Origin: a virus
IMG/VR virus record: IMGVR_UViG_3300020596_000120
Span: 1-20,997 of that record
Strand: one strand, 5' to 3'
DNA: 20,997 bases
In this document: piece after piece, positions 1 through 6,531 of the stretch
Position numbering within the stretch: position 1 is the first letter of the stretch
Layout of the letters: the number at the start of each line of letters is the position of its first letter
The notes under the pieces: model-generated
What the model was told of the DNA's origin: nothing
Seen by the model: the letters and a program-made list of their open reading frames with translations, nothing else
Databases searched by the model: none
Made by a program: the position numbers and the translations under genes

Positions 1-949
1 TACCATATCCGGTAGACTGTGTTCGAACAATAGGGTCTCTAATAATTGGGGTGATGGCAAATACATTAAGCCCAGTCCCGGTCTTGTCGGACAAGGCGGC
101 TAATAACTGGGCGGAAGTAAATGAACCTAGAACCGTGGTGTTACCGGTGCTCGTTACGTGTCCAATTAGGTTAGCGTTTGTCACAACGGTAGTCGCAAAA
201 CTACCCGTTCCCGATCCCGTCACACTTCCCGTCAAGGTGATGGTCTGATCACCCGTATTCGTTCCGCTATTCGTTCCGGTGATATCGTTAATAAACGCAA
301 TCGTACCAGCAGCATCCTTCAGCGTATAGATTCGATCAGCTGTGTTCGCATTCGTAAACGATCCGTTAAACGTATTAGCGACGTTACGCAGCAGTAGCGT
401 AGTAGCGTTAAACGTCTTAGCTCCGCTTACGGTTTGTGCCGATGCAAGGACCATGTCACCGCCGCCAGCCGGAGTGGCCCAACTTCCATCGGCACGCAAG
501 AAATTCGTAGTACCGCCGCCGCTAGCTGGGGCGAGACCCTTCAGTGAAGTAGTGACAGTGTCTATCAGGGTAGTCGCCTGCGTCCCAGTCAACGCCTCAG
601 GCACTCCAGTCGCTGCGGTTACTCTCCCGATAAATCTAGCGGTGGCTATGTCAGCCTGTTTAGCGAGTGTAACCACTCCCGCATCAATGATCCAAGAGGC
701 CCCACCACCAGACACTGTTATGTCTACTTTATCGCCATCAGTTACGCCTGCTCCAGATATAGCGTCCACGACAGATTGACGCACCAAAGCCCCTGTTCCA
801 TTCATGGCATTAACAGCATCTACACTATCTAAGAAAGCACTCCAAGCCTGAACATTAACCCCTATAGCTAAACCAATATTTGTCCTAGCGTATTTCTTCT
901 GGGAAGTTGTAGTCTGTAGTGGACCAAAAACTCTATCGATGGAAGGCAT
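1..949 (-). CDS. Tail fibre-like / virion appendage protein, partial (3' end beyond window)
   Basis: An open frame runs on the minus strand from ATG at 949 off the left edge with no stop, giving 316 visible codons. An in-frame TAG lies 15 bases before the ATG and AGGA about 10 bases before it, so the start is well fixed. The protein begins MPSIDRVFGPLQTTTSQKK and is rich in Gly, Thr, Ser and Ala. It carries phrases common in phage tail-fibre and appendage shafts: RFIGRVTAATGVPEALTGTQ near residues 105-125, GGGTTNFLRADGSWATP near 147-165, and GTNSGTNTGDQTITLTGSV near 224-242. These suggest a beta-rich trimeric fibre or collar appendage acting in host attachment. The receptor-binding C-terminal part is outside the window, so the exact role is open. 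It follows the 145-residue structural gene and has its own copy of the late motif at 1003-1028. Confidence 0.8.
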   Translation of the reverse strand, partial: MPSIDRVFGPLQTTTSQKKYARTNIGLAIGVNVQAWSAFLDSVDAVNAMNGTGALVRQSVVDAISGAGVTDGDKVDITVSGGGASWIIDAGVVTLAKQADIATARFIGRVTAATGVPEALTGTQATTLIDTVTTSLKGLAPASGGGTTNFLRADGSWATPAGGGDMVLASAQTVSGAKTFNATTLLLRNVANTFNGSFTNANTADRIYTLKDAAGTIAFINDITGTNSGTNTGDQTITLTGSVTGSGTGSFATTVVTNANLIGHVTSTGNTTVLGSFTSAQLLAALSDKTGTGLNVFAITPIIRDPIVRTQSTGYG

Positions 950-1002
950 TAGTCTAAAGTCCTATAAAGAAACCCCGCCGACCAAATCCTGTTTTGTGGT
1001 AG

Positions 1003-1028
1003 GATAAGGTGGCAAAAAGAAAAAATAG
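1003..1028 (-). promoter_or_regulatory. Late-promoter-like motif, copy A
   Basis: The plus strand reads GATAAGGTGGCAAAAAG followed by an A-run and TAG. On the minus strand this is CTATTTTTTC then TTTTTGCCACCTTATC. It is one of six related copies in the window and lies about 54 bases upstream of the tail-fibre start at 949. The first part (GGATAAGGTG, one mismatch, CAAA) is almost identical to copy D. Role as promoter is inferred from position and recurrence only. Confidence 0.55.
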
Positions 1029-1031
1029 TAT

Positions 1032-1060
1032 GGGGGCGAACGACCCGACCCATTAGGGTG
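1032..1060 (-). repeat. 29-bp dispersed repeat (core TGGGTCGG), copy 1
   Basis: On the minus strand this reads CACCCTAATGGGTCGG and then GTCGTTCGCCCCC. It matches copies 2-5 at nearly all core positions. It begins four bases after the TAG stop of the 145-residue gene and ends just before late motif A. ACCC and GGGT can pair around a TAAT loop. A terminator or processing role between two transcription units is possible. Confidence 0.6.
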
Positions 1061-1064
1061 GACC

Positions 1065-1502
1065 CTAGCTAAGTTCTGTAACTTGGAGTATACTTACAGC
1101 GGCTGTTGGGCCATTTATTACAGCTATAAAGGGGTTTCTAAAACGTCCTACATCGAGAGTAACTCTATCCCCAACTCCAACAAACATGCTTGTAGCGGAG
1201 GCAGTCTGGGTGCCTTCACCAATTCTAATGTAGGCGTCATTGTTGCGGGCGTATACTGTGATAGCTCTTATTCCGGACGTTAGGGCCGTGGCAGCACTAG
1301 TGCCCGAAGTAGTTAATACATGAGAAGTTCCGGGCGTAAAAACGTTTGGGGAATCTACAGTACTGTTGGTATCCTTAAGGGACGTATTAGGAATAAAATT
1401 ATTAACAGTCAGGTCAGACTGAAAAACTCCGTTGGGCATAGCTCTCTGTACATAAGAACCGGTTTTATAAGGATTGGCGTTGATGCATTTGGTGTAAGAC
1501 AT
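1065..1502 (-). CDS. Small beta-rich virion structural protein, 145 aa
   Basis: ATG at 1502 is preceded by GGAAGG with good spacing. The product has no membrane segment or coiled coil. It is rich in Ser, Thr, Val, Ile and Gly, with alternating hydrophobic residues that suggest beta sandwiches. The C-terminal half (ITVYARNNDAYIRIGEG through VISILQ-like VSILQVTELS) resembles small phage virion proteins that sit near capsid or tail genes, but I do not recognise a named family. It is set off upstream by a roughly 270-base leader region carrying late motif B and a strong hairpin, and is followed by the tail-fibre gene after 29-bp repeat copy 1. A structural role is inferred from context and composition; it could be a head fibre, a neck protein or a small tail protein. 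Confidence 0.65.
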   Translation of the reverse strand: MSYTKCINANPYKTGSYVQRAMPNGVFQSDLTVNNFIPNTSLKDTNSTVDSPNVFTPGTSHVLTTSGTSAATALTSGIRAITVYARNNDAYIRIGEGTQTASATSMFVGVGDRVTLDVGRFRNPFIAVINGPTAAVSILQVTELS

Positions 1503-1570
1503 ATTTACCTTCCGATCTGCCTCTGGCAGTAAATAGGAATTTTATTCCGCCACGCGAAAAGCGGGCTCCA

Positions 1571-1590
1571 TGTGGGGTTTCGCCCCCACA
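1571..1590 (-). other. Hairpin in the leader of the 145-aa gene
   Basis: TGTGGGG and CCCCACA pair perfectly over seven bases around a six-base loop. It lies between late motif B and the start codon at 1502, so it would be in the 5' untranslated RNA if transcription begins near motif B. No T-run follows on either strand, so it is not an obvious terminator; RNA stability or translational control are possibilities. Confidence 0.4.
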
Positions 1591-1602
1591 CGACGGGTTC
1601 GT

Positions 1603-1633
1603 GATAACAAAGGGTGGCAAGGAAAAAATATAG
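1603..1633 (-). promoter_or_regulatory. Late-promoter-like motif, copy B
   Basis: The plus strand reads AGGGTGGCAAGGAAAAAAT and then ATAGG. On the minus strand this is CCTATATTTTTTCCTTGCC followed by ACCC. It lies about 105 bases upstream of the start at 1502 and matches the six-copy consensus. A nearby AGATATATACTCA (1647-1659) is identical to a 13-mer just before the sigma gene (16646-16658). Confidence 0.55.
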
Positions 1634-1723
1634 GGCATTTCCCTGTAGATATATACTCAATGTGGGCGGGCGAACGGGTAAGTCGGGAATTATGTGGGTG
1701 GGCGATTTAATAAAAATGGGCAC

Positions 1724-1750
1724 AAAAAAACCCCCGGAATTCCGGAGGTT
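1724..1750 (-). terminator. Intrinsic terminator after homing endonuclease
   Basis: On the minus strand CCTCCGGAATTCCGGGGG forms a hairpin around the CCGGAATTCCGG palindrome and is followed directly by seven T. It lies 25 bases past the stop of the endonuclease gene at 1775. Confidence 0.85.
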
Positions 1751-1774
1751 GATGAAAATAATAAATAGATATCT

Positions 1775-3373
1775 TTAAGGAGTTTTTATATATTTAGCCT
1801 GACCACAATCCCAAAGTTTGTTATAGCCCATCTCATACCCAGTATTTCCGGGGAATCTCATTCTATGAATTCTTTTATGGCCATTGGTCCAGCAAAATGA
1901 CTTATAGCAAGATTCAAATACAAACCCAAGATCTGCCAAATAAAGACCCTCTCCATATCTCTTATCTATAAATGTAAGAATCGAAGTATGTTCAACGGTT
2001 TTCTCAAAATGAGACAAAAGTTTAGAAAATGCCCCCATCACAGAAACATTCAACTTAGAACAAAACCTTGAAACCTCGTAATCCGAACCCTTTTTACGTT
2101 TCATCTGCAAGCAGGATACTGGATACCCATCATACATAAGAAAATATGTCAAGCTACTCGGGCCGGGGCCCATTAGATGATTATCCTGAACAAACCGGAC
2201 ACCATCTTGAGTGGAAACCTCTTTAATTTCACATTTCCGGGCAGCAATTTTTTCTGTAATTAATCCAGCCTTGTTTTTTATTATAGATTTAATGATTTCG
2301 GGTTTTTCAACAACCTCATCTTCCCAAAAAAACAATGACCTATATCCCAAACTTTTATAATATTCTAGTTTTTCAACATGATAATCGTCATTAGGTTGAT
2401 ATCGGTCGGAATGCCATATTACGCCGCATGGCTCTAAAATTAGCTTCTTGTCTTCTATATTAAAATCAGGATAGCATTTCCCAAGCTTGTTCTTATTAAA
2501 CTCAAGACCCATGCCAGAAACCCAAGAGGCCATAATCTGTTCTAGAGAACTAATCTTGGGGGTCATTTTACAAGCTTCATCATATCCGTAACTATGTATT
2601 AAATACCTAAATCTAGAATCAGAATATCCCGAAGACTCTCTTAGTTCAGAGACGGTTTTACCATTATATGTTTTGAGTTTACCAGTATCTTTTTTTATTT
2701 GCAAAATTCTTTTTCCATGCTCATCTCCATGCTTTGGAACCTTTAAATAATGATCATAACCATATTTAGCCATATTAATAGCTTTAATTTTTTCTTTAAT
2801 TTCTTCTGCCTGAAAAGGGTTCTCCACTCCAAAATTAACCATCATAGATTCTTTACATGCTTTTCTACCAATATCTGAGCTTAAATAACATTTACTTCCA
2901 TATTTTTCAGTATTAGTGTTACGTACTTTATCTTTAACCTCTTCGCTTTGACTAGAGTATTCAACTCCAAATTTTTCTAAATTAGTTGCTTTAGTTCTTT
3001 CTATAATTTCTGGCACTAACTGCATATTATCTGTACCGTATTTTTCTATGCAGGTCTTAGATCTCTTATCTTTGAAATCTTGAGTTTTTAACCTTTCTAT
3101 CGATGCTGGAATTAATTTATCCATTATTTCTTTTCGTTCAAATTGCGATTTAACTCCATATCTCATTAAATTAATTGCTTCTATTTTTTTGTGCTTACAT
3201 TTTTTGCAACAGTCTGTCGCTATATCTTTATGAGCTATCGTGCGAATTTTCATAGATTTGTCAAAATCTTTTCCACAATAATCACAAATTAATACCAAAA
3301 GTTTATTTGAGCCCGGAGTTAAAGAACTTCCATAATACCCAAATTTTTCCATAGTCTTTTCGTCTTGAATCAT
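1775..3373 (-). CDS. Free-standing Vsr-like (EDxHD) homing endonuclease, 532 aa
   Basis: AAGGA six bases upstream supports ATG at 3373. Residues 30-59 hold a CxxC...CxxC zinc-binding pair (C30, C33, C56, C59). Residues 70-205 contain six (K/R/N)(Y/F)G motifs, at 71, 111, 134, 157, 180 and 203; the last five are spaced exactly 23 residues apart and look like DNA-binding repeats. Residues 275-365 carry a Vsr-like nuclease core: E278, YPDF with D303, EPCGVIWHSD (E314, H321), YHVEK and FFWEDE. This fits the EDxHD family of phage homing endonucleases. The tail (about 385-510, DNHLMG, VSRFC, LADLGFVF) resembles a GNAT-like fold often appended to such proteins. Such enzymes cut an unoccupied site in a related genome so that repair copies the gene in. 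It sits between capsid and structural genes, lacks the late motif, and is bracketed by terminators. Its visibly A/T-rich sequence differs from its neighbours, as expected for a mobile gene. Confidence 0.8.
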   Translation of the reverse strand: MIQDEKTMEKFGYYGSSLTPGSNKLLVLICDYCGKDFDKSMKIRTIAHKDIATDCCKKCKHKKIEAINLMRYGVKSQFERKEIMDKLIPASIERLKTQDFKDKRSKTCIEKYGTDNMQLVPEIIERTKATNLEKFGVEYSSQSEEVKDKVRNTNTEKYGSKCYLSSDIGRKACKESMMVNFGVENPFQAEEIKEKIKAINMAKYGYDHYLKVPKHGDEHGKRILQIKKDTGKLKTYNGKTVSELRESSGYSDSRFRYLIHSYGYDEACKMTPKISSLEQIMASWVSGMGLEFNKNKLGKCYPDFNIEDKKLILEPCGVIWHSDRYQPNDDYHVEKLEYYKSLGYRSLFFWEDEVVEKPEIIKSIIKNKAGLITEKIAARKCEIKEVSTQDGVRFVQDNHLMGPGPSSLTYFLMYDGYPVSCLQMKRKKGSDYEVSRFCSKLNVSVMGAFSKLLSHFEKTVEHTSILTFIDKRYGEGLYLADLGFVFESCYKSFCWTNGHKRIHRMRFPGNTGYEMGYNKLWDCGQAKYIKTP

Positions 3374-3423
3374 AATTTTCCTTCGTTAGGTTATTACTGT
3401 TGGATGTCGCATAAAGACATACC

Positions 3424-3455
3424 CTGTTTTATTATACCTGTTCAACCGAAAAAAG
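3424..3455 (-). promoter_or_regulatory. Possible sigma-70-type promoter for the homing endonuclease
   Basis: The minus strand has a perfect TATAAT (3431-3436) in the short gap between the capsid terminator and the endonuclease start. The -35 region is poor: a T-rich stretch lies at the right distance and no TTGACA-like box is clear. It would let the endonuclease be transcribed apart from the late operons. Confidence 0.35.
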
Positions 3456-3478
3456 AAACCCGGAATTAACCGAGTTTC
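3449..3478 (-). terminator. Intrinsic terminator after major capsid gene
   Basis: On the minus strand GAAACTCGG pairs with CCGGGTTTC around TTAATT, with one mismatch, and is followed by six T (3454-3449). It lies about 40 bases past the capsid stop and separates it from the endonuclease gene. Confidence 0.8.
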
Positions 3479-3519
3479 TTATTTTGTTATCAAATACCCG
3501 CTAAGGGGGCGAATTCTGC

Positions 3520-4515
3520 CTAGAAGCTGCCTACTAGGGTGCGTCTTCCGTCTAATACTGCGAACCCGCAAGACATCCAGCTGTAATAACCTTGTCTCTG
3601 TTGACGATGCAAAGCTTCGTCCTCAAACACTTGGAGAGGTTGATCAATTGGCATCAGGAAGGAAGTGTCGCTAGACATATCCAATCCAACAACCAATTCG
3701 GTGTCAGTACCAGAAAGGGTAGCTGCAAGATCAGTAATAAAGTAATCCTGATATTCTTGTCCATCACCCAACTCGAACAAATCGTGGAGTGTAACTCCAT
3801 AGATTCGGGAGAGTGGAGCACCGCCATCAGCGGCAACATAAATTTCTCGGCGAGAAGTATCGTCAAGTTGATCAATTCCCCAATTTCGAATGTCTTCGAC
3901 ACCTTCAATCGAGAGGAACAAGTCAGTCAATCGACCGTTGGCAGTAACCGAATTACCGCCACCATTTCGACGCATAACAGACTTCATGAGCGAAAGCAAT
4001 CGCTTGGTCATTTGACCAGCGGCGGCGTCAGCATCGAAAACCAAAATATTTCGGTCAGCAGCGGCAGCCAAAAGAGTATGCCATCCGTCATCATTAAGTT
4101 TCTTAACGAAACCATTTTCCATAACTTGAACTGCTCGGCTCAAGATGTTCCACGATCCATTCTTTGCATACTTCAAAAGAAAGTCGATGCTAGAAGCAAT
4201 TCCGTATGTTGCAATACGAACATAATCGCTTTCAACAGACTTCTGAGGAATATAGCCGTGTCCGGGATTGGTGTAGGCAGTAAACTGGCCTTCAGTTCCG
4301 GGTGCTAGCAAGTCAAGAGGATATTCAGTCATTCCGTCAGTCGTGGTGGTAAAAATACCTTCCAAAACATTACCGGCCTGAATACCTTTGCGAAGTGGCA
4401 ACTCAATCGCCCGAGCGATTTGTCGTTGTGCTTCAAGTGCCGTTGCTTTATCTGAGCTACCAGAAGCTTTAAGAAGTTCTACAAACTCTGGCGTTGGTTC
4501 TACAATATTTTTCAT
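3520..4515 (-). CDS. Major capsid protein, HK97-like, 331 aa
   Basis: The gene follows protease/scaffold and decoration genes in the usual phage order, with AGGAG seven bases before ATG 4515. The product fits a capsid subunit in size and composition. It has a helical N-terminal stretch (residues 1-50), then a mixed alpha/beta body with a helix-rich middle (about 105-190, including FLLKYAKNGSWNILSRAVQV) and a beta-rich end with GVTLHDLFELGDGQEYQDY, then FLMPIDQPLQVFEDEALH near 285-305. The end pattern resembles the part of HK97-fold capsids that contacts neighbouring subunits. The N-terminus may be trimmed by the prohead protease. A strong terminator lies just downstream. Assignment rests on gene order plus these features rather than on a diagnostic motif; a second virion protein is the main alternative. 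Confidence 0.8.
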   Translation of the reverse strand: MKNIVEPTPEFVELLKASGSSDKATALEAQRQIARAIELPLRKGIQAGNVLEGIFTTTTDGMTEYPLDLLAPGTEGQFTAYTNPGHGYIPQKSVESDYVRIATYGIASSIDFLLKYAKNGSWNILSRAVQVMENGFVKKLNDDGWHTLLAAAADRNILVFDADAAAGQMTKRLLSLMKSVMRRNGGGNSVTANGRLTDLFLSIEGVEDIRNWGIDQLDDTSRREIYVAADGGAPLSRIYGVTLHDLFELGDGQEYQDYFITDLAATLSGTDTELVVGLDMSSDTSFLMPIDQPLQVFEDEALHRQQRQGYYSWMSCGFAVLDGRRTLVGSF

Positions 4516-4541
4516 TCTATGTCTCCTAATCTATTATTTTA

Positions 4542-5015
4542 TTATCGTGTAGTTGCTGGGAAATTAACTTCAACCTTGGCGTATCCATCTTGATCAGGAA
4601 TACTCATCCACTGACCAATTACAGAAGCACCGCCAAAAGTATTGGCCGCTGCAAGGTTTCCAGAGTTACCCACATGACATGGGGCACCAGCCGTTGGAGC
4701 GGTTCCTTGAATTCTGTTGGTAACAACCCAACCTTGACGAAGCAAGGTTACTTTAGAACCCCGTTGTACTTCATTTCTGAATGGATTCAAGTATTGACGA
4801 GTTAGGTCAATATTTACCATATCATTCAAAAGAATTCCCATAGGAATTTTATTCGTAGGGTTAGCCGCATATGTTACCAAGGCAGCACCTTGGTCCATAG
4901 CCGCACCTGAACCGGACGTAGTGCCAAGGCAAACAGCCCCGCCACGCTCAGCAACTTCATTCATGAAGAAGGTAATGTCTGTGTGAAGTTCTAATCGATC
5001 TGCTTTAAGAGCCAT
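4542..5015 (-). CDS. Capsid decoration / stabilising protein, 157 aa
   Basis: GGAG ten bases upstream supports ATG 5015. The gene is tucked between the protease/scaffold gene (18-base gap) and the capsid gene (26-base gap), the place occupied by decoration proteins in many phages. The product is small and beta-rich, with an internal pattern like head-stabilising proteins: a Gly-rich segment AVCLGTTSGSGAAMDQGAAL, then NKIPMGILLNDMV, then a barrel-like stretch GSKVTLLRQGWVVTNRI and APCHVGNSGNL. These echo the layout 'value, default, multiplicative label, gain or loss of barrel' seen in decoration proteins of the lambda gpD/DUF2190 type. It probably binds the expanded head surface. No catalytic motif is visible. 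The family assignment is tentative; the structural role is well supported by context. Confidence 0.65.
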   Translation of the reverse strand: MALKADRLELHTDITFFMNEVAERGGAVCLGTTSGSGAAMDQGAALVTYAANPTNKIPMGILLNDMVNIDLTRQYLNPFRNEVQRGSKVTLLRQGWVVTNRIQGTAPTAGAPCHVGNSGNLAAANTFGGASVIGQWMSIPDQDGYAKVEVNFPATTR

Positions 5016-5033
5016 ATTATATATTCTCCGTTT

Positions 5034-5624
5034 TTACTTGTTGGAAGTTTTTAGTACATTTTTGCCCATCCAGCTAGTAGCAACTTCCTGCAAGGAAGGA
5101 ACTACTATTGGCTCGGCGATATCATTAAGGGAAGCGACAGCTTTTTCAGTTTCTACAATAATAGAAATTTCTTTAGCTACTGTCTCCTCAGCTTTAATAC
5201 CCATTTTTTCTTTTTTCTCTTCTTTATCTTCTTCTTTTTCTTTAACAACTTTGCAATTAGCCTTTTTCATAGCTGCTGCAACCTTATCAAAAGCTTCGTC
5301 GCTCAATGCATCAAAGCAAGAACAGTCTTCATCTTCATAACCAGCTTCAGCCAAAGATGCTTTACGCTTGTCGTCTTTAGCCTTCTTTTCAAAACCTTGC
5401 CATTTAGCAACGGCTTCGTCTCGGGCTTTAGTAACATCAAGCAAAGTAGCTTTAGTTCCAGTAAGTTCAGCCTTTGTAGATTCAGCTTGGGATACAAGAT
5501 CCTTAAGGCTTAGGCTCAAAGTTTCAGCTTCAGTTTTAAAAGACGTGAGAGATGCAATAGTAGCTTCTGCTTCTACAAGCTTAGCTTTTACGCTCTCAAG
5601 CTCCAATTCTAGTTCTTTCGGCAT
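5034..5624 (-). CDS. Nested in-frame scaffold protein, 196 aa
   Basis: Inside the protease gene, ATG at 5624 (residue 276, MPKELELELESVKAKL) is preceded by a perfect AGGAG with eight bases of spacing, better than the site of the full gene. The shorter product would be exactly the charged coiled-coil part, rich in Glu, Lys and Ala, with a C-terminal tail ending in SWMGKNVLKTSNK. In lambda-like phages the scaffold is made from such an internal start in excess over the protease fusion. The sequence shows the site and the domain boundary; production of the short form is inferred. Confidence 0.6.
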   Translation of the reverse strand: MPKELELELESVKAKLVEAEATIASLTSFKTEAETLSLSLKDLVSQAESTKAELTGTKATLLDVTKARDEAVAKWQGFEKKAKDDKRKASLAEAGYEDEDCSCFDALSDEAFDKVAAAMKKANCKVVKEKEEDKEEKKEKMGIKAEETVAKEISIIVETEKAVASLNDIAEPIVVPSLQEVATSWMGKNVLKTSNK

Positions 5625-6449
5625 ATCATTTTCTCCTGATTTATCGTTAGCGGCACATTGTACCAATTCTTCTTCAGTAACAGGCTCGGTAGTTAATTCG
5701 ACTTTTTCTGAATCTACTGAACCAATAATTATTACACTTTTTGGATTAGCTGGCTTATTTACAAGACCAACTCCAGAAAAAGCCAAGTCTTTTAAAACTC
5801 GGCCAACTTTATATCCTTCATATACTCCGGTGCCGCCATATGCCCGCAAATGTTTACTTAGATGTGCGGTAGCTTCACTTCTTTCTATATATTTTAAATC
5901 TCCAGAGTCAGACTTTAATTCATAATCAAAAGTCGGAAATAAACACTCCATTGAAACAAACCATTTTCCCTCTTTAATCTCAGCTATAATCTTTTCGCAT
6001 CTAGCCTGAAGGTCTGCGTCTGTCCAAGAAGTATATATTACAGCGTTATTAACTATGTTAAAATCACCCGGAATCTTAAATTCTAAATGCTCAATATCAG
6101 AGATTTCGTTTCCTTCAAAATCTGTAGCATAACTTCCAGTCATATGCCCAATAATATCTTTTTCATTGTGCATAAAATTAAATTGTTTATCTTCTGGAGT
6201 ATGACGTGCGGCCCATGTAATTTCGGGCAAAAATACGTCATCATTATTGTTCCACCCAGTACTAACTAAGATCGACTTTAAGTAAAAAAGGTCAGACTGA
6301 AATGGGTTGGCAGAAGCTACAGCAATCTGTAGGGGTTTTTGATTATGAGGAAATGTATCAATTTGGGCTAAAGACATACAGGCGACCGAAACATTGGAGC
6401 TAATTTGTTCCGCAATCCCGTCAGCTATTTCTTTAGCGAATATTTTCAT
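5034..6449 (-). CDS. Prohead protease fused to scaffold region, 471 aa
   Basis: ATG at 6449 follows a weak GGAA. Residues 1-250 look like a head-maturation protease of the T4 gp21/herpesvirus-assemblin kind. They contain NNNDDVFLPEITWAARHT (about 67-84), a histidine in NFMHNEKDIIGHM (about 90-102) and SMECLFPTFDYEL (about 171-183) as candidate catalytic His and Ser. From about 276 the protein becomes highly charged and helical, with long heptad-like stretches (ELELELESVKAKLVEAEATI, then repeated K/E/D runs), typical of an assembly scaffold that is later digested. A nested start with an excellent ribosome site lies at the domain boundary (see 5034-5624), as in the lambda C/Nu3 arrangement. It heads the operon protease-scaffold, decoration, capsid and has late motif F about 49 bases upstream. 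Catalytic residues are inferred, not proven. Confidence 0.75.
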   Translation of the reverse strand: MKIFAKEIADGIAEQISSNVSVACMSLAQIDTFPHNQKPLQIAVASANPFQSDLFYLKSILVSTGWNNNDDVFLPEITWAARHTPEDKQFNFMHNEKDIIGHMTGSYATDFEGNEISDIEHLEFKIPGDFNIVNNAVIYTSWTDADLQARCEKIIAEIKEGKWFVSMECLFPTFDYELKSDSGDLKYIERSEATAHLSKHLRAYGGTGVYEGYKVGRVLKDLAFSGVGLVNKPANPKSVIIIGSVDSEKVELTTEPVTEEELVQCAANDKSGENDMPKELELELESVKAKLVEAEATIASLTSFKTEAETLSLSLKDLVSQAESTKAELTGTKATLLDVTKARDEAVAKWQGFEKKAKDDKRKASLAEAGYEDEDCSCFDALSDEAFDKVAAAMKKANCKVVKEKEEDKEEKKEKMGIKAEETVAKEISIIVETEKAVASLNDIAEPIVVPSLQEVATSWMGKNVLKTSNK

Positions 6450-6497
6450 ATTTTTGTTCCAAGTTATTATTTTAATACATTTACCTAAGAATCAATA

Positions 6498-6521
6498 CAC
6501 CAAAGAAAATATATATATTAG
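6498..6521 (-). promoter_or_regulatory. Late-promoter-like motif, copy F
   Basis: The plus strand reads CACCAAAGAAAATATATATA then TTAG. On the minus strand this is TATATATATTTTCTTTGG followed by TG, matching the consensus except that the C doublet before ACC is changed. It lies in the 82-base gap between the portal stop and the protease start, about 49 bases upstream of ATG 6449. Confidence 0.5.
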
Positions 6522-6531
6522 TTTAGAGGCA

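Noticed and set aside
342-779. Plus-strand open frame of 145 codons
   Set aside because: The minus strand holds an uninterrupted tail-fibre frame with recognisable appendage phrases and a clear start at 949; the plus frame is its complement.
3592-4308. Long plus-strand open frame of 238 codons
   Set aside because: It lies antisense inside the capsid gene, has no ribosome site and no family likeness; it is a shadow frame.
5368-5925. Plus-strand open frame of 185 codons, Ser-rich
   Set aside because: It mirrors the Glu/Lys-rich codons of the protease/scaffold gene on the other strand; low-complexity Ser runs arise from the complement.
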